Numbered from the stretch's first letter, positions 1-12,260 are shown. The stretch: 64,000 nucleotides of DNA from Atrina japonica (GCA_030159075.1 BROG01000252.1:62001-126000); one strand, 5' to 3'. Numbers and translations: made by a program. The notes: a model not told the origin generated them from the sequence alone.

Positions 1-54
1 TTATGTTTTGTATGAAAAAAAGTTATGATGTAATTGCATAGAACGCATAATACA

Positions 55-275
55 TGAAAATTTGGCACCCTTGTTATTTTCACCCCTTCCATCAGAAAAC
101 ATTTTTAGTCCGTCTTAAATTCGTCCTCAATCATCATAAAATCATGTATGGCATATGTGTCTGTGCTACAGTTACTCACCTCGAAAATTTCGCTTTCATT
201 TTAAATTCGCCCTCTTATGTAAGGACGAAAAGGCAAACATTAAACGGGAACGAAAATTTCCAGGTATACTGTATA
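55..275. mobile_element. MITE family A, copy 1
   Basis: The right end (about 248-275) reads GAAAATTTCCAGGTATACTG, matching the ends of two other copies at 4731-4970 and 35295-35500. Interior blocks such as 'AAATTCGCCCTC' and 'AAGG(A/C)GAA' also recur in the 35 kb copy. The left terminal repeat is decayed. It is non-coding; open frames across it are fortuitous. Confidence 0.5.
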
Positions 276-903
276 GGACAATACATCAGTTATATAAATT
301 ACATTTAATTCTTCGTAAGCTACATTTTAATATACTCCATTAAATAGATTAACAAAATGTGTCCTACTTTTCTTTACCTGGAATATGAACATATTTATAA
401 TTTTCAAGATTTATACCATAATTTACAGATATACATTTATTGCAAATATACAAAATACTTTCTTATAATTTTCACATATTTAAATCACATTAACAGTCAT
501 CAGGTCATATTTTTTGGCAATTACAGTTGTAATTATTAGACTATATACAAAGATTTGATATCGCTATGATCTTCACGCTCAGGTTCACACCAATTTTCTA
601 CATTTTTTCACACAGACTTGCATTATTCGATTTACATGCAGAGCGTACTCCGAATCCTTTATGAATGACACCGATCTTCAAGTCACAATTCGTTAAATTC
701 TTTAACGCGTCATGTGACTTGAATATTAACCCACTGCTTGGCTAACTCGCGGTGTGTTTCAAATCGTATACGAGAATCGTCCACACAGAACATGTACACG
801 AATTTCAACACTGCCCGTTAGTTGGGACCATAATTACATTATCGTGTTGGAAAGGAATATATTCTTTGAGAAAATAGTTTTGGGATTAATTATGTGTTAA
901 ATC
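276..903. other. Presumed 5' flank of the beta-lactamase-like gene
   Basis: A+T-rich sequence directly upstream of the signal-peptide exon. It should contain the promoter and 5' UTR. I see no convincing TATA box or other recognisable promoter motif by eye and no coding sequence. Confidence 0.3.
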
Positions 904-946
904 ATGAGGATTTTACTACTGTCTGCACTGTGTTACCTGTGTACAG
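904..946 (+). CDS. Exon 1 (signal peptide) of secreted beta-lactamase-like protein
   Basis: An ATG at 904 opens 14 codons of a short, strongly hydrophobic segment (MRILLLSALCYLCT) plus one base of a split Gly codon, followed at once by the donor GTAGGT at 947. The basic residue, Leu-rich core and small residues near the end are those of a eukaryotic signal peptide, so the product is probably secreted. The exon ends in phase 1. The large exon at 15766 begins in phase 1 after a good acceptor, and joining them gives Gly-Ser-Pro in an uninterrupted frame. No other plausible start with a signal peptide was seen near the large exon. The link over 14.8 kb is inference from phase and domain logic; a further small exon in between cannot be excluded. 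Confidence 0.6.
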
Positions 947-2435
947 GTAGGTTGTTCGTTTCTAAAAAAAATAAGTTCAAATATATCACAGCAAAAGTAT
1001 AAGTCGTTTATCTCTTTATCTACATCATTCAATAATTTGATATTATCTAACTATATGTCCAACATTAGCAGAGTTTGTCATTCTGTGGGGAGAAATCAAA
1101 TTTTAAATCTAGCATGAGATCCGAGGAATACATATAAGTTCTAAAACGTAAAAGCAAATGCTCACATAGTAATTTCTATTATCTTTTGGATAATCGGATA
1201 GCGCTTAATTCCAAAGAGAGTTCGCATTTTCCCAAAAGACCCGTTCAATAGTTTGTATAAAAATGTGGTTTTCGAGTAGGACTGTCAAATGCATGATGAT
1301 TTGTTTATTCTTATTGTTGATTAATTGGAATGTTTTGTTGGACATTAGTAGTCTGTTTACGTGTAAGAAAGATCAAACGAACTACTAACATGTTAACATA
1401 TTCTGGGTTAACAAGGAATACTACTTAATACCATTTTTTTTATGAACTCCATGGTAAATCAGAATCTTAATACCTTTTACAGGTGTTCGTAAACTCTTAA
1501 GATCCGATGTATCAGTTTAGAATACGCACAACTAACGTGAAACAAAAGAATTTTGTTTTATATGTCATTTACATGATTTCAAATCGTTAATCATTTTTCA
1601 CACTTGTTGTCAGTTAAGGCCATATAAATGATTTTGTCAGTTGACGTCGTATTGTAAATTCACATCATAATTATTAAGGTTGCTTGCTCTACATTTAAAG
1701 TTGTGGCATTATACAATCATTATTCAATTTGAACCATTTTCAATCAAAATTTAGTTTTGTCGGTCGTAGCAACCATATTGAAAGCTCCATACATGTATTA
1801 AAATGTGTCTTCTCTCAAGATTCTAATTAAAGCAGCTCTTTTCGTCATCTTTTCACGTAAAGTACACTTTAACGTTACCCGAAAGTTGACCGTTTTGAGC
1901 ACAATTACTGCTGTTGCTGAGGCCAATGTCTTTATTCCTTCAGTTCATCATAAATCTATATTGTAATAATATAATTACCCAATATACTGGTAAATATCTG
2001 TTAAAACAACACAGTTGACATACTAGAATTCATCCAATACAATAAAATAATACTTGACAAGTTTGTATTATAATTAACATCTAATGATTAATTCACAATA
2101 GCACCTGTTGAACAGTGACACTTAAAATTTCCATTTACCTTTAAAAATATTTCACAAATTGAGAAGTTGAAATCTAATAAACTGAGAAATTGAAACAATA
2201 ATGATATATAAATTGCGAAGGTTAAATATTTTTTCTTGTGTTGAGATGTTGGAATAACATTTCATAAACTGCTGACATACAGTTGACTATCCAATAACGT
2301 AAACAAAAACAATACTAAATCAAGTTGCACAATGGTAATTATCAAGGTAAGAAGTCATTTAAAAGAAGTTTAGATTAATATTGGATTATCATCTGATAAT
2401 TTAAAATATATCAAAAAGTTGACATACCGGCAAAT
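947..2435. other. Intron sequence, no gene seen
   Basis: First part of the 14.8 kb intron. A+T-rich and lacking long open frames, recognisable repeats or exon-like segments by eye. Confidence 0.4.
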
Positions 2436-2832
2436 ATGTAGTAATCATGTGACATTCCACCTGACAAGCCGACAAATCGACGCTATTATCTGACAGTGCA
2501 ACGTAGCTATCTGACAATCTAATAAACTGAAATAATTATACGACTATTCGGCGTAGTTATGTGACAATCTGACATAGTTATCTGATAACTTGAATAAATT
2601 ATCCAACTATCCAACATAATTATTATGACAATCTGGCGTAATTATTAGACAAAATCAGACATAATCATTTTATAATTTTACGTAATTATCTGACAAATGG
2701 ATATAATCATTTAAAATCTGACGTAATTATCTAATTATCTGACAGATCGACATAATCAGATAATAATTTTACGTAATTTTCTGATAATTCGACGTAATTA
2801 TCTGACTAACCGACATAAGCATCTAACAAAGT
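2436..2832. repeat. Degenerate tandem array, ~25-30 bp unit
   Basis: Phrases like 'ATCTGACAATCTGACGTAATT' and 'ATCTGACATAATTATCTGA' recur many times with point changes and small indels, alternating CGTAATTATCTGA and GACATAATCA cores. This is an old, diverged minisatellite inside the intron. It extends more weakly to about 1985. Confidence 0.6.
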
Positions 2833-2835
2833 GAG

Positions 2836-3045
2836 GTTAGTTTTTTATTGTTTGTTTGTTTTTTGTTGTTTAACGTCACACTCAAGAATCTCTCACTCAT
2901 ATGGAGACGTCACCATATGCCGGTGAAGGGCTTCAAAATTTGGCCTATGCTCGGCACTGTCTCATCCGGAGGACAGGAAACTAACGATCTCACGACCTCA
3001 CGATCAAGAGTCGAGCACGCGACCGACTGAGCCAGGACTACTCGC
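2836..3045 (-). mobile_element. tRNA-derived SINE, minus strand (family S-I)
   Basis: Reverse complement of the element at 8095-8373. It starts with the tail (TTGTTTGTTTGTTTTTT), then the conserved block containing ATATGGAGACGTCACC, GGTGAAGGGCTTCAAAATTTGG, CCTATGCTCGGCACT, then a decayed tRNA-like head (CTCACGACCTCACGATC... CGAGCACGCGACCGACTGAGCC). The central part is shorter than in the 8 kb copy, so it is internally deleted. It resembles SINEs widespread in molluscs (RUDI/BivaV type); that family assignment is from memory. Confidence 0.7.
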
Positions 3046-3950
3046 CAACATGATTATGCCAAAAGTTATCATAAGAGTCCACATAATCACCTATAATATG
3101 AATATTTATATTTGACAAAGATTTAACAGAAATTGGTCCTCATAAGATTTTAGTGAAAAAACAATTTGACTAATCATGGTGTACTGTTAGTTCGTCATGA
3201 AATATGTTGCATTTATCTTACAATAGAAGGTAGGAACTAACTGAAGCAGCTATAAACACATGGAATTTAAAAAAAGTATTTTGTAGTTTTCTGGAAGTAT
3301 AGATTTTCATAGTTAGCGTGTCTGACTCGGCGAAATGCAAACACAGTGGGTGGGTGAAGTATACGATTTCGGGTCATGGCATGTTACAACATATAGCAAC
3401 CAAAAATGCAAAAATCCAATCTTTAAATCATTTTATCGTTTATCAAGTGAAAGCGTTTCATATGCTACTTTTGAAAAATCTTGTAATAAAACAATCCACT
3501 TACTTAAGATATTTCTGAAAGGATTTACGATTCAGAGGCAATTTTGAAAAATAAAAACCTTTTTAATGCATCCGTCGAATTTAGTTATGCAAATATTAAA
3601 CTTCTGAAATGAGAACATGAATTAGAAAGTCAAAAGAGAACAAAAATACATTAAGGTCAACCTGTTTAAAACAGGTAACTTTACAAGACGACCCAGCTTT
3701 CTGACAAATCCTAAAGGTAAGACGAAACAACAGAATGCACCACAGCACGTTACTTAATTGAACGTAATTTACCTAGTTATTATTCCTCTTTCGGTAAATT
3801 TCTCCTTTATTTGATACCTAGACTCACTGTACTCGCTCAATGTGAGCAAGTGCCTCTGTTTTCTTTCTAGACGTGTAGTTCAAAGTAATAAGGGTGGAGT
3901 GACAAATAGCACGTAAGAACAACAGCATGTTAGAACAACGATTAATCTTT
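3046..3950. other. Intron sequence, no gene seen
   Basis: A+T-rich intron sequence. Two overlapping short open frames at 3318-3547 show no domain, splice context or composition that would make them coding. Confidence 0.35.
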
Positions 3951-3954
<4 letters not shown>

Positions 3955-4024
<70 letters not shown>

Positions 4025-4038
4025 TCTATCTCTCTCTT
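3955..4038. repeat. (TC)n microsatellite
   Basis: A perfect TC dinucleotide run of about 64 bases to 4018, then a few interrupted TC units. It lies about 210 bases from a long GA tract of opposite sense. Confidence 0.95.
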
Positions 4039-4235
4039 TCGTTAGTTCGTATCAGTAGCCGTCGGCGAATATTTGTTTAACTGAAATACCTGGTATGAAA
4101 TGTATTCATAATACATTTCATTTTAATTTCACAAAAAAGGTGAAGTCGCCTCGATGTCGTTAAACATTCCAAGCGCTCTGGTAACAATATCCTATGTGTT
4201 TATAATTATGATGCATATACACAGGTTGAAGATAT

Positions 4236-4236
<1 letters not shown>

Positions 4237-4331
<95 letters not shown>
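4237..4331. repeat. (TG)n/(GA)n microsatellite
   Basis: A short TG run followed by an essentially perfect GA run to 4331. The Arg-Glu open frame across it is a by-product of the repeat, not a gene. Confidence 0.95.
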
Positions 4332-4333
<2 letters not shown>

Positions 4334-4730
4334 GAATATTTGTGAAAGCCAATAGCGACAGAAATAGCACTTAATATCGTTATATGATTATGATATTCTA
4401 ATGTGCACCATCAACAATAACTAAGTAATATAATTAAGATTCTCTTCCAATAGCAAGACTCATAAAGAATCTAATCACGCCGAGATCTTTCGGTACGTAA
4501 ACGTTTGATGTTTCATGATAGGGTGACTCATAAGACAGTTTTAAGTAGTGCAAGGCAGGTTTAATCGAACTTTCATACTTTTTCTCTCGCAAAAACCTCA
4601 AGGTAAATGTTTGAAATTCACGGCAATGGTAATAAATAAAAAATTGAAGCTATAAAGTGAGAAACTTACCTGTTATTATACATGACACATTTAGTACAAC
4701 TAGAATAAATTTCACAACACTTTATGACAT

Positions 4731-4970
4731 ATACTGTATGTCTGGAAATTTTCGCTTCCGTTTAATTTTCACCATTTTGGCATTTAGTCAGTGGCAGGGC
4801 GAATTTAAAACGAAGGCGAAATTTTCAAGCTAAAAACCTGAAGCTTGGGCATTCGGACCATCCATGATAATATGATGATATAAGGCTCATATTATAAGAC
4901 ATGGTGAATATGTTTTCTGAAGTATAAGGGCAAAAATAACCAGGTGCAAAATTTTCCAGGTATACAGTAT
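4731..4970. mobile_element. MITE family A, copy 2 (both termini present)
   Basis: Left end ATACTGTATGTCTGGAAATT and right end AATTTTCCAGGTATACAGTA are inverted copies of each other (consensus ATACTGTATACCTGGAAATTTTCGC, given here in two halves). The interior has no coding capacity. It belongs with 55-275 and 35295-35500. Confidence 0.65.
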
Positions 4971-6255
4971 CTATCAAGGTTTATCAGTCAGTCATATTTC
5001 GATCTTCACAACTGTACATTAATAAAGGCGAGGTACTTACAACATTATATCACATATCGGTGTACATTTCACTTAAATAAACTTGATACAAAACTGAAAG
5101 TGGAGCAAACAAACAAATGATTGTAAGGAAGTCCACGTTTGTGCAGTGTGATATTGACTTAACGACTACATTATAGAATGTCAGTAAGATACAGAACTGA
5201 TGAGGAAGAAAATGCTTTGTCATTCAGTGTTGTCATCACCGCAGGAGCACATTTTAAGGTTAAATCACTTTCTGTAGTTGTAAAACAATATCTTCAAGAA
5301 GTGGCGTTTTTTTTAATAACAAGACATCAATTGTTTACCTTATTGAAGCTCAAGGCAATTGTGACCTGTGTATTTTGAAGCATAAAACATAGGGATGTAT
5401 CGGGTATTACTACGATAACAACAACGGCGGCGTCGACGACGATGATCACTATTATCAGTGTGGTTAATATCATCTATTTAATATTTATTGGCACGACTTC
5501 AATATTATATATCAAAAACTATTGTGCCAATGAATTCACTCTTTCAGTACATATATGTACTTTTCACCCATCCCAGAGATAATTGTGCAAAATTTATCGG
5601 AAAAAATAAGTTAGGTCCTGGCGCCATCAACATTTGAAAAATAATCTAGTCTACCCTTCTTTTAGCTTATCACCCGCTATCTATGTGATCAAATGTACCG
5701 TTTTGACTGCCGTTTCATAAATCGTATATGAATACATGTACATATATAGCCATTCTGATGAAAAAGCAAGGAGCTTATAACACATGTAAATGTATGATTT
5801 GGTTGCAGATAAATTGATGTCTATAATATAATCTTAAAATTCACCCATGTGTTTAGCAAACTTAAATATTTCGTACTTTTAATAAAAAAATAAATTCAAA
5901 CTTGTATATTTTGCACCTAATATTGCCGAGTCTGAAGTAAGTGAGTCTTATATATTTATATATATATATAACGAACGTTCATAACAAAAAAGAACTGACA
6001 AACAGTATATCATCAAAGCACAAAATAGCAATGGAGCGCTTCAAACTTTTACAGACAAAAGAGGTTGAATGCACATCACTCAAAACTTAGACTGATTCTT
6101 ATCTCGGTGTTATCATCTTAGTACGAACAAGATACCCATACTGTCGCCCATGGAATTAAGATTTTTTAATCATTTGTTCGCTTCAATGAAAATGACAATT
6201 ACAGACTTACAATGTGAAAAACACTGCACTTTGTATATGTATCATCAGTTCTTCT
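4971..6255. other. Intron sequence, no gene seen
   Basis: A+T-rich. A short CGG/ACG-type low-complexity patch lies near 5420-5450 and a small (TA)n run near 5955-5970. No exon or dispersed element is recognisable. Confidence 0.35.
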
Positions 6256-6256
6256 T

Positions 6257-6258
<2 letters not shown>

Positions 6259-6331
<73 letters not shown>
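6259..6331. repeat. (GA)n microsatellite
   Basis: Perfect GA run of roughly 36 units. Confidence 0.95.
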
Positions 6332-6333
<2 letters not shown>

Positions 6334-6763
6334 CATTAACAAAATGAATTCATATTAGCATTTATACGAATTCGATCGACAATGCTTCAACGTATAACAA
6401 ATAAATACAATTTGTGGGGATCAGTAGCATTCAAAATTTTTTTAACACTCAATAAAGAATACAAATGTATACCAAACAAGAAAATCTCTCGAACAATTAA
6501 AGGAAACTGAACTAATCTGACTTCCGAATTAATGTTTGTAAATCGATTTATTCCCAACTTTTTGCTTTCAACAGAAAAGTTACTATCAGACAGAGAGGAG
6601 CGGAACTTAAGTGACTGTACAAACAGATGCTTAAAACCACCAAACAGAAAATACAGATACACAATATATATTGTTCAATTACTTTTCCTTTGAAGATTCT
6701 TATTAATACTTGAAAATAACTTAACAACAAATCAACAAGGCTAATTCGACAAATCATTAGTCT

Positions 6764-6837
6764 CCCACGTGCATCTTCCCAAGTAAGAGGAACGAAGTGG
6801 ACCAGAAAACCTGGACTTGGGAAGATGCCCACATGGG
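6764..6837. repeat. Short inverted repeat (hairpin)
   Basis: CCCACGTGCATCTTCCCAAGT is inverted at 6815-6837 as ACTTGGGAAGATGCCCACATG, with about 30 bases between arms. It could be a small palindromic MITE or a terminal pair of a decayed element. Confidence 0.6.
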
Positions 6838-8094
6838 CGTATCGTCACGTTGTATAATATTCAAACACTAGTTTACAAAAAATGTAGCCTATGTCTGACC
6901 AAATATGGTGCGTTTCGATGAATAAATAAGTAAACTTAGATATGGTGCGGACAATTACAATCGAAATGGGAAATAACTATCATCATAAGGTTGGTAGAGG
7001 GCAATTTTCTGTATGTGACCGAGACACTACGTCTTGAAGGAATTGATACAACGCAAAACTACACCCCTTCCCTGGAACCAATGAGGAACTAATTAAGAAA
7101 CCTTCTTGCTTGTAATATAGTATTATAGATTTCTAAAATTAATATCCCTACAGCTGTTATTTTCATAAAGGTGTAAAGGCGAAGGCCATATTGGGGTAAA
7201 AGAAATATATAGGCTAATAAATGAGGGATATGTCATAAACAAAATATGACAATCGTTATCAACAATTTGAAAAATGAAGCATAACAAATTCCGGGTTCTG
7301 TCAACGTTTTACAGAAATGTAAAAACCGTTCAATTTAATCCGAAATTAGTTACAGAATGACGTGTAACTTGAATGAAGACTTACAGCAGATACGAGTAAT
7401 CCAGAATGTCTATCAAAAGAAAGGTTCTTTTTAACTGTTATTGAACGTTTATGAACTATCAATACACACTTCATCAAACTGTTTTTAGATTTTTTTTTCA
7501 GCTTATGAATATTAGATTTCAGAAATCGACCTGAAATTCTGATAACCACAATGACCCACTAAAAAGCCTTCCACTATGTGATGATAACCCCAAAACACGA
7601 ACTCGATTCAAAGATTAAACTTTCACTTTCATTAAAATTGTAAATTGAAAAACTGCAGAGAGTCTTGAAAATGTTAAAGTCGACTTAAGATTCCATAAGT
7701 ATTTGTAATATGGAAAAGATAATGGAATTTAAAATGTGTACACTGCACTTCGATTTTTTAAATTAAAAGATGAATGAACAGCGATAGGTTTTGCAGAGGC
7801 AATCCGTTAACGTTCCGTGTGGGATTTCAGAATCAAATTATTTTATCTTGGGGTTAATGCAGTGAAATAATTCGGTAGTAATGCATTTGTGCCCATTACT
7901 TCAAAACAAGCTATTCAGCTGATCAAAATGTTGTTCACGCCACGAGTTTACATTGAGACTTATAAAGTAGACAATATTTGAGATTTACTAAGACTGAATA
8001 TACTTACGCAAAACATGCAGGTTGCAGGTTCTGAGTTATGAGTGAAACATTATAAACAATAGGACAATGTTACAATGATGGTTTACATCTGTAT
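6838..8094. other. Intron sequence, no gene seen
   Basis: A+T-rich sequence with no exon, repeat family or RNA gene that I can support. Confidence 0.35.
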
Positions 8095-8373
8095 TTACCT
8101 TGACTGACAGTCGATAGCGCGCTCGACTCTGGATCGTGAGGTCGTGAGTTCGAGTCCCGTCGGCGACAGGTTGGTTTCCTGTCTTTCGGATGAGACAGTA
8201 AAAACTGGAGGTCCCGTGTCACAGTAGGTGTCGGTAAAACCCTCACTGCTCAATGGCCGTAAGTGCCGAGCATAGGCCAAAATTTGAAGCCCTTCACCGG
8301 CAATTGGTGACGTCTCCATATGAGTGAAATATTCTTGAGTGGGACGTTAAACATCAATAAACAAACAAACAAC
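8095..8373 (+). mobile_element. tRNA-derived SINE, plus strand (family S-I, best copy)
   Basis: A tRNA-like head carries a B-box-like GAGTTCGAGTCCC at about 8148-8160 and a degenerate A box (GATAGCGCGCTCGAC) about 35 bases earlier. A body follows (GAGACAGTAAAAACTGGAGG, CCTCACTGCTCAATGGCCG, TGCCGAGCATAGGCC, GGTGACGTCTCCATATGAG). It ends with GTGGGACGTTAAACATCAAT and an AACAAACAAACAAC tail. This is the structure of a Pol III-type SINE that depends on a LINE for movement. It matches the style of molluscan V-domain SINEs. The open frame on the other strand is not a gene. Confidence 0.8.
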
Positions 8374-8635
8374 CTTGACTGATATATTAATATGATAATT
8401 GCCATAGTAAATATATCACAGTGTAATCAAGAAACAATGAAAAACAAACCTCAGAGCAACACATCTTGAAACACAAATGTCCCATCTTCTTTAGAGTTCA
8501 GTTCATTTATTAGGTAAGGGGTGAAGGATTAAATCACGGGAATATGTCTTACTGAAAAAAAGTGTTGATTTCAAAGGCTAAAATATTAGAAAATTAAAAT
8601 GTATGGTAGAAAGTACATGTATTACTTAGAAACAT

Positions 8636-9035
8636 TAACTTGGGTATGATAAGGTAAGAAAGAAACATTGATTTGAGTATGACAAAGTAAGAAAGAAATA
8701 TTGATTTGGGTATGACAAGGTAAGAAAGAAACATTGATTTGGGTATGACAAAGTTAGACAGAAACATTGATTTGGGTATGACAAAGTTAGACAGAAACAT
8801 TGATTTGGGTATGACAAAATTAGACAGAAACATTGACTTGGGTATGACAAAGTTAGACAGAAACATTTGATTTGGGTATGACAAGGTTAGATAAAAACAT
8901 TGACTTGGGTAAGGCAAGATAAGAATTAAAAGAGAAACATTTACTTAGGATATAACAAAATAAGATAGAAACATTGACTTGGGTATGACAAGGTAAGATA
9001 GACTTGGGTATGAAATTATAAGATAGAGAAACATT
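8636..9035. repeat. 33-bp minisatellite
   Basis: About 11-12 tandem units of roughly 33 bp with the core GATTTGGGTATGACAAAGTT and then AGACAGAAACATT. Units vary by substitutions (AAGG/AAAG) and small indels toward the right end. Because 33 is a multiple of 3, long open frames with repeated 'FLSNFVIPKSM' peptides appear on the minus strand; these are artefacts. Confidence 0.9.
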
Positions 9036-9129
9036 GAGCGTTGTTGACAGCACCCCACTTGTCATGGTACGGGATACAAGAGAGTCTATATATCTACTAT
9101 AATGGTGCCTACACAATATGCACACGCAA

Positions 9130-9800
9130 TAACCCAGAAATCCTAAACCACTGACACGAGTTCGGATCTATATAAACCGGAATTTTTAATTAACTGAACA
9201 CAAAAAGTGAATTACGTGACAAAACAAATTCCGACATGCTTTAGCATCACAGACATATATATGTAATACTAAGCATTAATTTTAGTCTTTTCACTTCAAT
9301 CTCAGATTTCCAAATAACATTAAAATTCTTTTTACCAATGGTAGGTAATTTCAAGATAATCTATTTCGCGTCAAGATGAATTTGAAACCGGTACGCAATC
9401 ACTGACAGTTGAAATACATATCTTAAATCATTTGTGAAAATGTATAAAAGTCACACCCAACGCAGAGCAAAAGGTTTTCAAGGGTACTTGGGGGAAAATA
9501 TCTGTCATTTTCCCATTTTAATAAATGTGATTGTTTTAATTATTTCTTTTTTGTAGAACAATACTATGAAGAAAAAAATAGACAAAGACTAATCGAACAC
9601 ACCTAAACATACATGAATTATATAAAGGCTAAATATTTTGGCTGTGTTGCCAGTGGTATATCAGTACCCCTTTCTCAAATGAATACACAGCATTTTGCGA
9701 AACATAAGTTGCAAAATTCACGGCGAAGTCGATTGACTAAATAGAGACATTGTTACATTGAAGTATCCGATCTCAGTAAAATACATTGTATTGCAATTCC
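9130..9800. other. Intron sequence, no gene seen
   Basis: Nothing supportable as an exon or repeat. Confidence 0.35.
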
Positions 9801-9825
9801 AGGCAATGTGACAAAACTTGGTATT

Positions 9826-9990
9826 GCTCTAACTTGTATTGTCTTCATTAATGTTATGGTAATTCCTAAAATTCTGCATATCATGATACTTACAAGTATC
9901 TTCACTTTCAACTTGTATTGTCTTCATTCGAATGAAATATTTTTGGTGGGAATTCCTAAAAATCTGCATATCATTATTCATCTCATAAAG
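9826..9990. repeat. Two-copy tandem duplication, ~80-90 bp
   Basis: AACTTGTATTGTCTTCATT occurs at about 9830 and 9910, and GGTAATTCCTAAAATTCTGC at 9859 recurs as GGGAATTCCTAAAAATCTGC at about 9949. This is a local segmental duplication within the intron. Confidence 0.7.
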
Positions 9991-10604
9991 TATTTGGAAG
10001 GACTTCCTTATGCACCACACTCAAATCAGAATTTATAAAATTTGTTTGGGAGTTTCTTTGTATGATAATATAACTAAAAGTTAATAAATGAAAGTCAAAG
10101 TGTTTTTTCATGTTTTGGGTAATATTTGAGTGGGGTGAAAAAGGAAGTCTAACTAAATATCTGTTTACAGTACCATCTATTACACGATTTTGCAAATTGC
10201 AATTTTACAAAATATTCGATAAAAAACTTTTTGAGGGTTCCTTATGTAAACAATAAAAACTCTTGCAGATATAATGTTGAACAAGGTTCAGTTATATTCG
10301 CAGTTAATCAGGTAATATAGTCACATTGAAGTTTTACTAATTCTGAAACTGAAAAGTAACAGTATTGTTATAGTTTTTTTTTGCAATTCTCTGGTGTGTT
10401 TAAAGTTAAAACATAATCAATAATCACAGAACTTGACGTCAAAATAAAATGTTGACCCTACACATGGCAGTCTTTAAAAAACACATTCAAACATTTACAA
10501 ATGTGCCCCCGATTAAGACGCAGCGAGTAAAATTGTCTAGTTTTATTTATCAGAACCCAAGCAGACAAACGCTTTTAAAATTTTGGACCTTTTCCATATG
10601 TATT

Positions 10605-10672
10605 GTGTCATGCAATCCACCACCCTAATAACACCTGTGTGGGCGTTATTAGGATAGGGGATTATATGACAC
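10605..10672. repeat. Hairpin-forming inverted repeat (mini-MITE)
   Basis: GTGTCATGCAATCCACCACC and CTAATAAC on the left pair with GTTATTAG and GGGGATTATATGACAC on the right around a loop of about 12 bases (ACCTGTGTGGGC). Arms of about 28 nt have a few mismatches. Confidence 0.7.
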
Positions 10673-11980
10673 GAGTACTGTCTATGGAATTTTCATAAGA
10701 ATCTCAAGTCGGTGCGTGTATTTAACACGTTATAAACATAAAAACATAAGTTTACGCCAATTACAAATTATCTGGTCTACTCTTTCGTCCAATGCAGTAT
10801 ATTCGACTACGATTATTACAGACTGATATTAAAGTGATCTAACAAGTGAGATTCGGAATTGAGCGTTGACACCGTGTCCGATTCTCTCCTAGGATGAGTC
10901 CTAAATCCACCTCCATAAATTAGATTTTTTATCAATGTTATCCCAATCCATTATTCTACTAACAACAAAAATGTCTCAATTTCAACCACCTGCCAGATTT
11001 ATCGCCTTATCTAAATAGACCATTTACACTGATACGGGGTCTAAAATCTTAGCACACATCGCGTAATACGTACCATGCGCAAAAACACTGTTGTCCTTTG
11101 TCTGTCTGGAAATTTAATTACAAGCTTGTCTGCCAGCTATTTTATTAATAAATGACTTAAAGGTTGTTGCAAACTATCTCGGTCGACCTAAGTTATTTTT
11201 CATATGTTAACTTGATTATAATCTTTGACATCACTTCTGATACTCCAGCTTTGTCTCTGTTTTATCGGTCGATGGATCTAGATAAAAATCGTTATCGTGA
11301 CTGATAAATGAAAATAGACATTACAAAACTTTAATACATGAGGAAGACGAAGGGTCCCCTGGGACTTGAATACAGTTTGTAGGCTAGCATTCTCCGTGCT
11401 AAATTACCTAGAAAAATACCATGCCCAACAATTCTGGGCCCTGTCAGCCATAAAACTTTGGTCTTGTATGCGCATTCGTTTATCTAATACCGCATCAAAA
11501 ATGTAAATCAAAATACAATATATTTCCACCTCTGAACCGCGTAATTGCTTCGCTGAAGAGCGTGAATTTTTTCGCAAACGGGTAAGGAAACATTTTCAGG
11601 TGAACAGAAATGCCTTTAATATGGACCGAGACTATGGAGTTATGTGAACTGAAAACCTAATCTCTTACATAGAGTTGTCGATTCTTACACTCTCAAACAC
11701 GTGATCATGTAACCAATAGAAAGAATATAAAAACTTAATTACTCAGAATAGGGATGCAAAAATACAGTCCCTTTATTTACAGTCATTTTAACAAGTATTT
11801 TCGCCTCAAATAGTATTTTCACCTATGCCAGCACTAAAAATATATGCAAAAAAATCAATATTTCTAAAGAGCCAAATCTATAGTACATTTATTTTTCAAG
11901 AATCTGGAAAAACACGAGACGTTGACAGAACTAGATCGAAAGTGCAAGAACCGAGAAAAAATCACTGAAAAGCCCAGTTA
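10673..11980. other. Intron sequence, no gene seen
   Basis: A+T-rich, no exon-like segment or repeat family that I can support. Confidence 0.35.
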
Positions 11981-11984
11981 CGAA

Positions 11985-12260
11985 CCCAAAACCTTCCTCT
12001 CATAGGTCTAACACCTTACCAGTTAACTGTCGCGAGCAATTTAAGATTTCTGACTGTTACCCTACAAATCTAACATTTAGCGCAAACTATGATAGATTTC
12101 TTACCGTTCTCCTACAAGTCTAACACTTAGCGCAAGCTATGTAAGATTTTTTCTTCTTGCAAGCCTAACACTTTACTATTAAACCGTCGCGAGCAATTTA
12201 AGATTTACATTTCTCCTACAAGTCTAACACTCTTCCAATAACCGTCGCGTGCGAAACAAA
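11985..12260. repeat. ~50-bp tandem array with tRNA-like content
   Basis: CTAACAC-containing units begin near 12005, 12068, 12117, 12165 and 12219, spaced about 49-54 bases in the later part, each with CGTCGCGAGCAATTTAAGAT or GCGCAAGCTATG-like neighbours. The reverse complement of the first unit (CGCGACAGTTAACTGGTAAG... GGTTTTGGGTTCG) resembles a tRNA-derived SINE head, so the array may have grown from one. Confidence 0.6.

Noticed and set aside
4154..4345. Open frame rich in Arg-Glu repeats
   Set aside because: It is simply the translation of a (GA)n microsatellite.
8594..9125. Minus-strand frames with repeated 'FLSNFVIPKSM' peptides
   Set aside because: Product of the 33-bp minisatellite; no start context, splice sites or homology.
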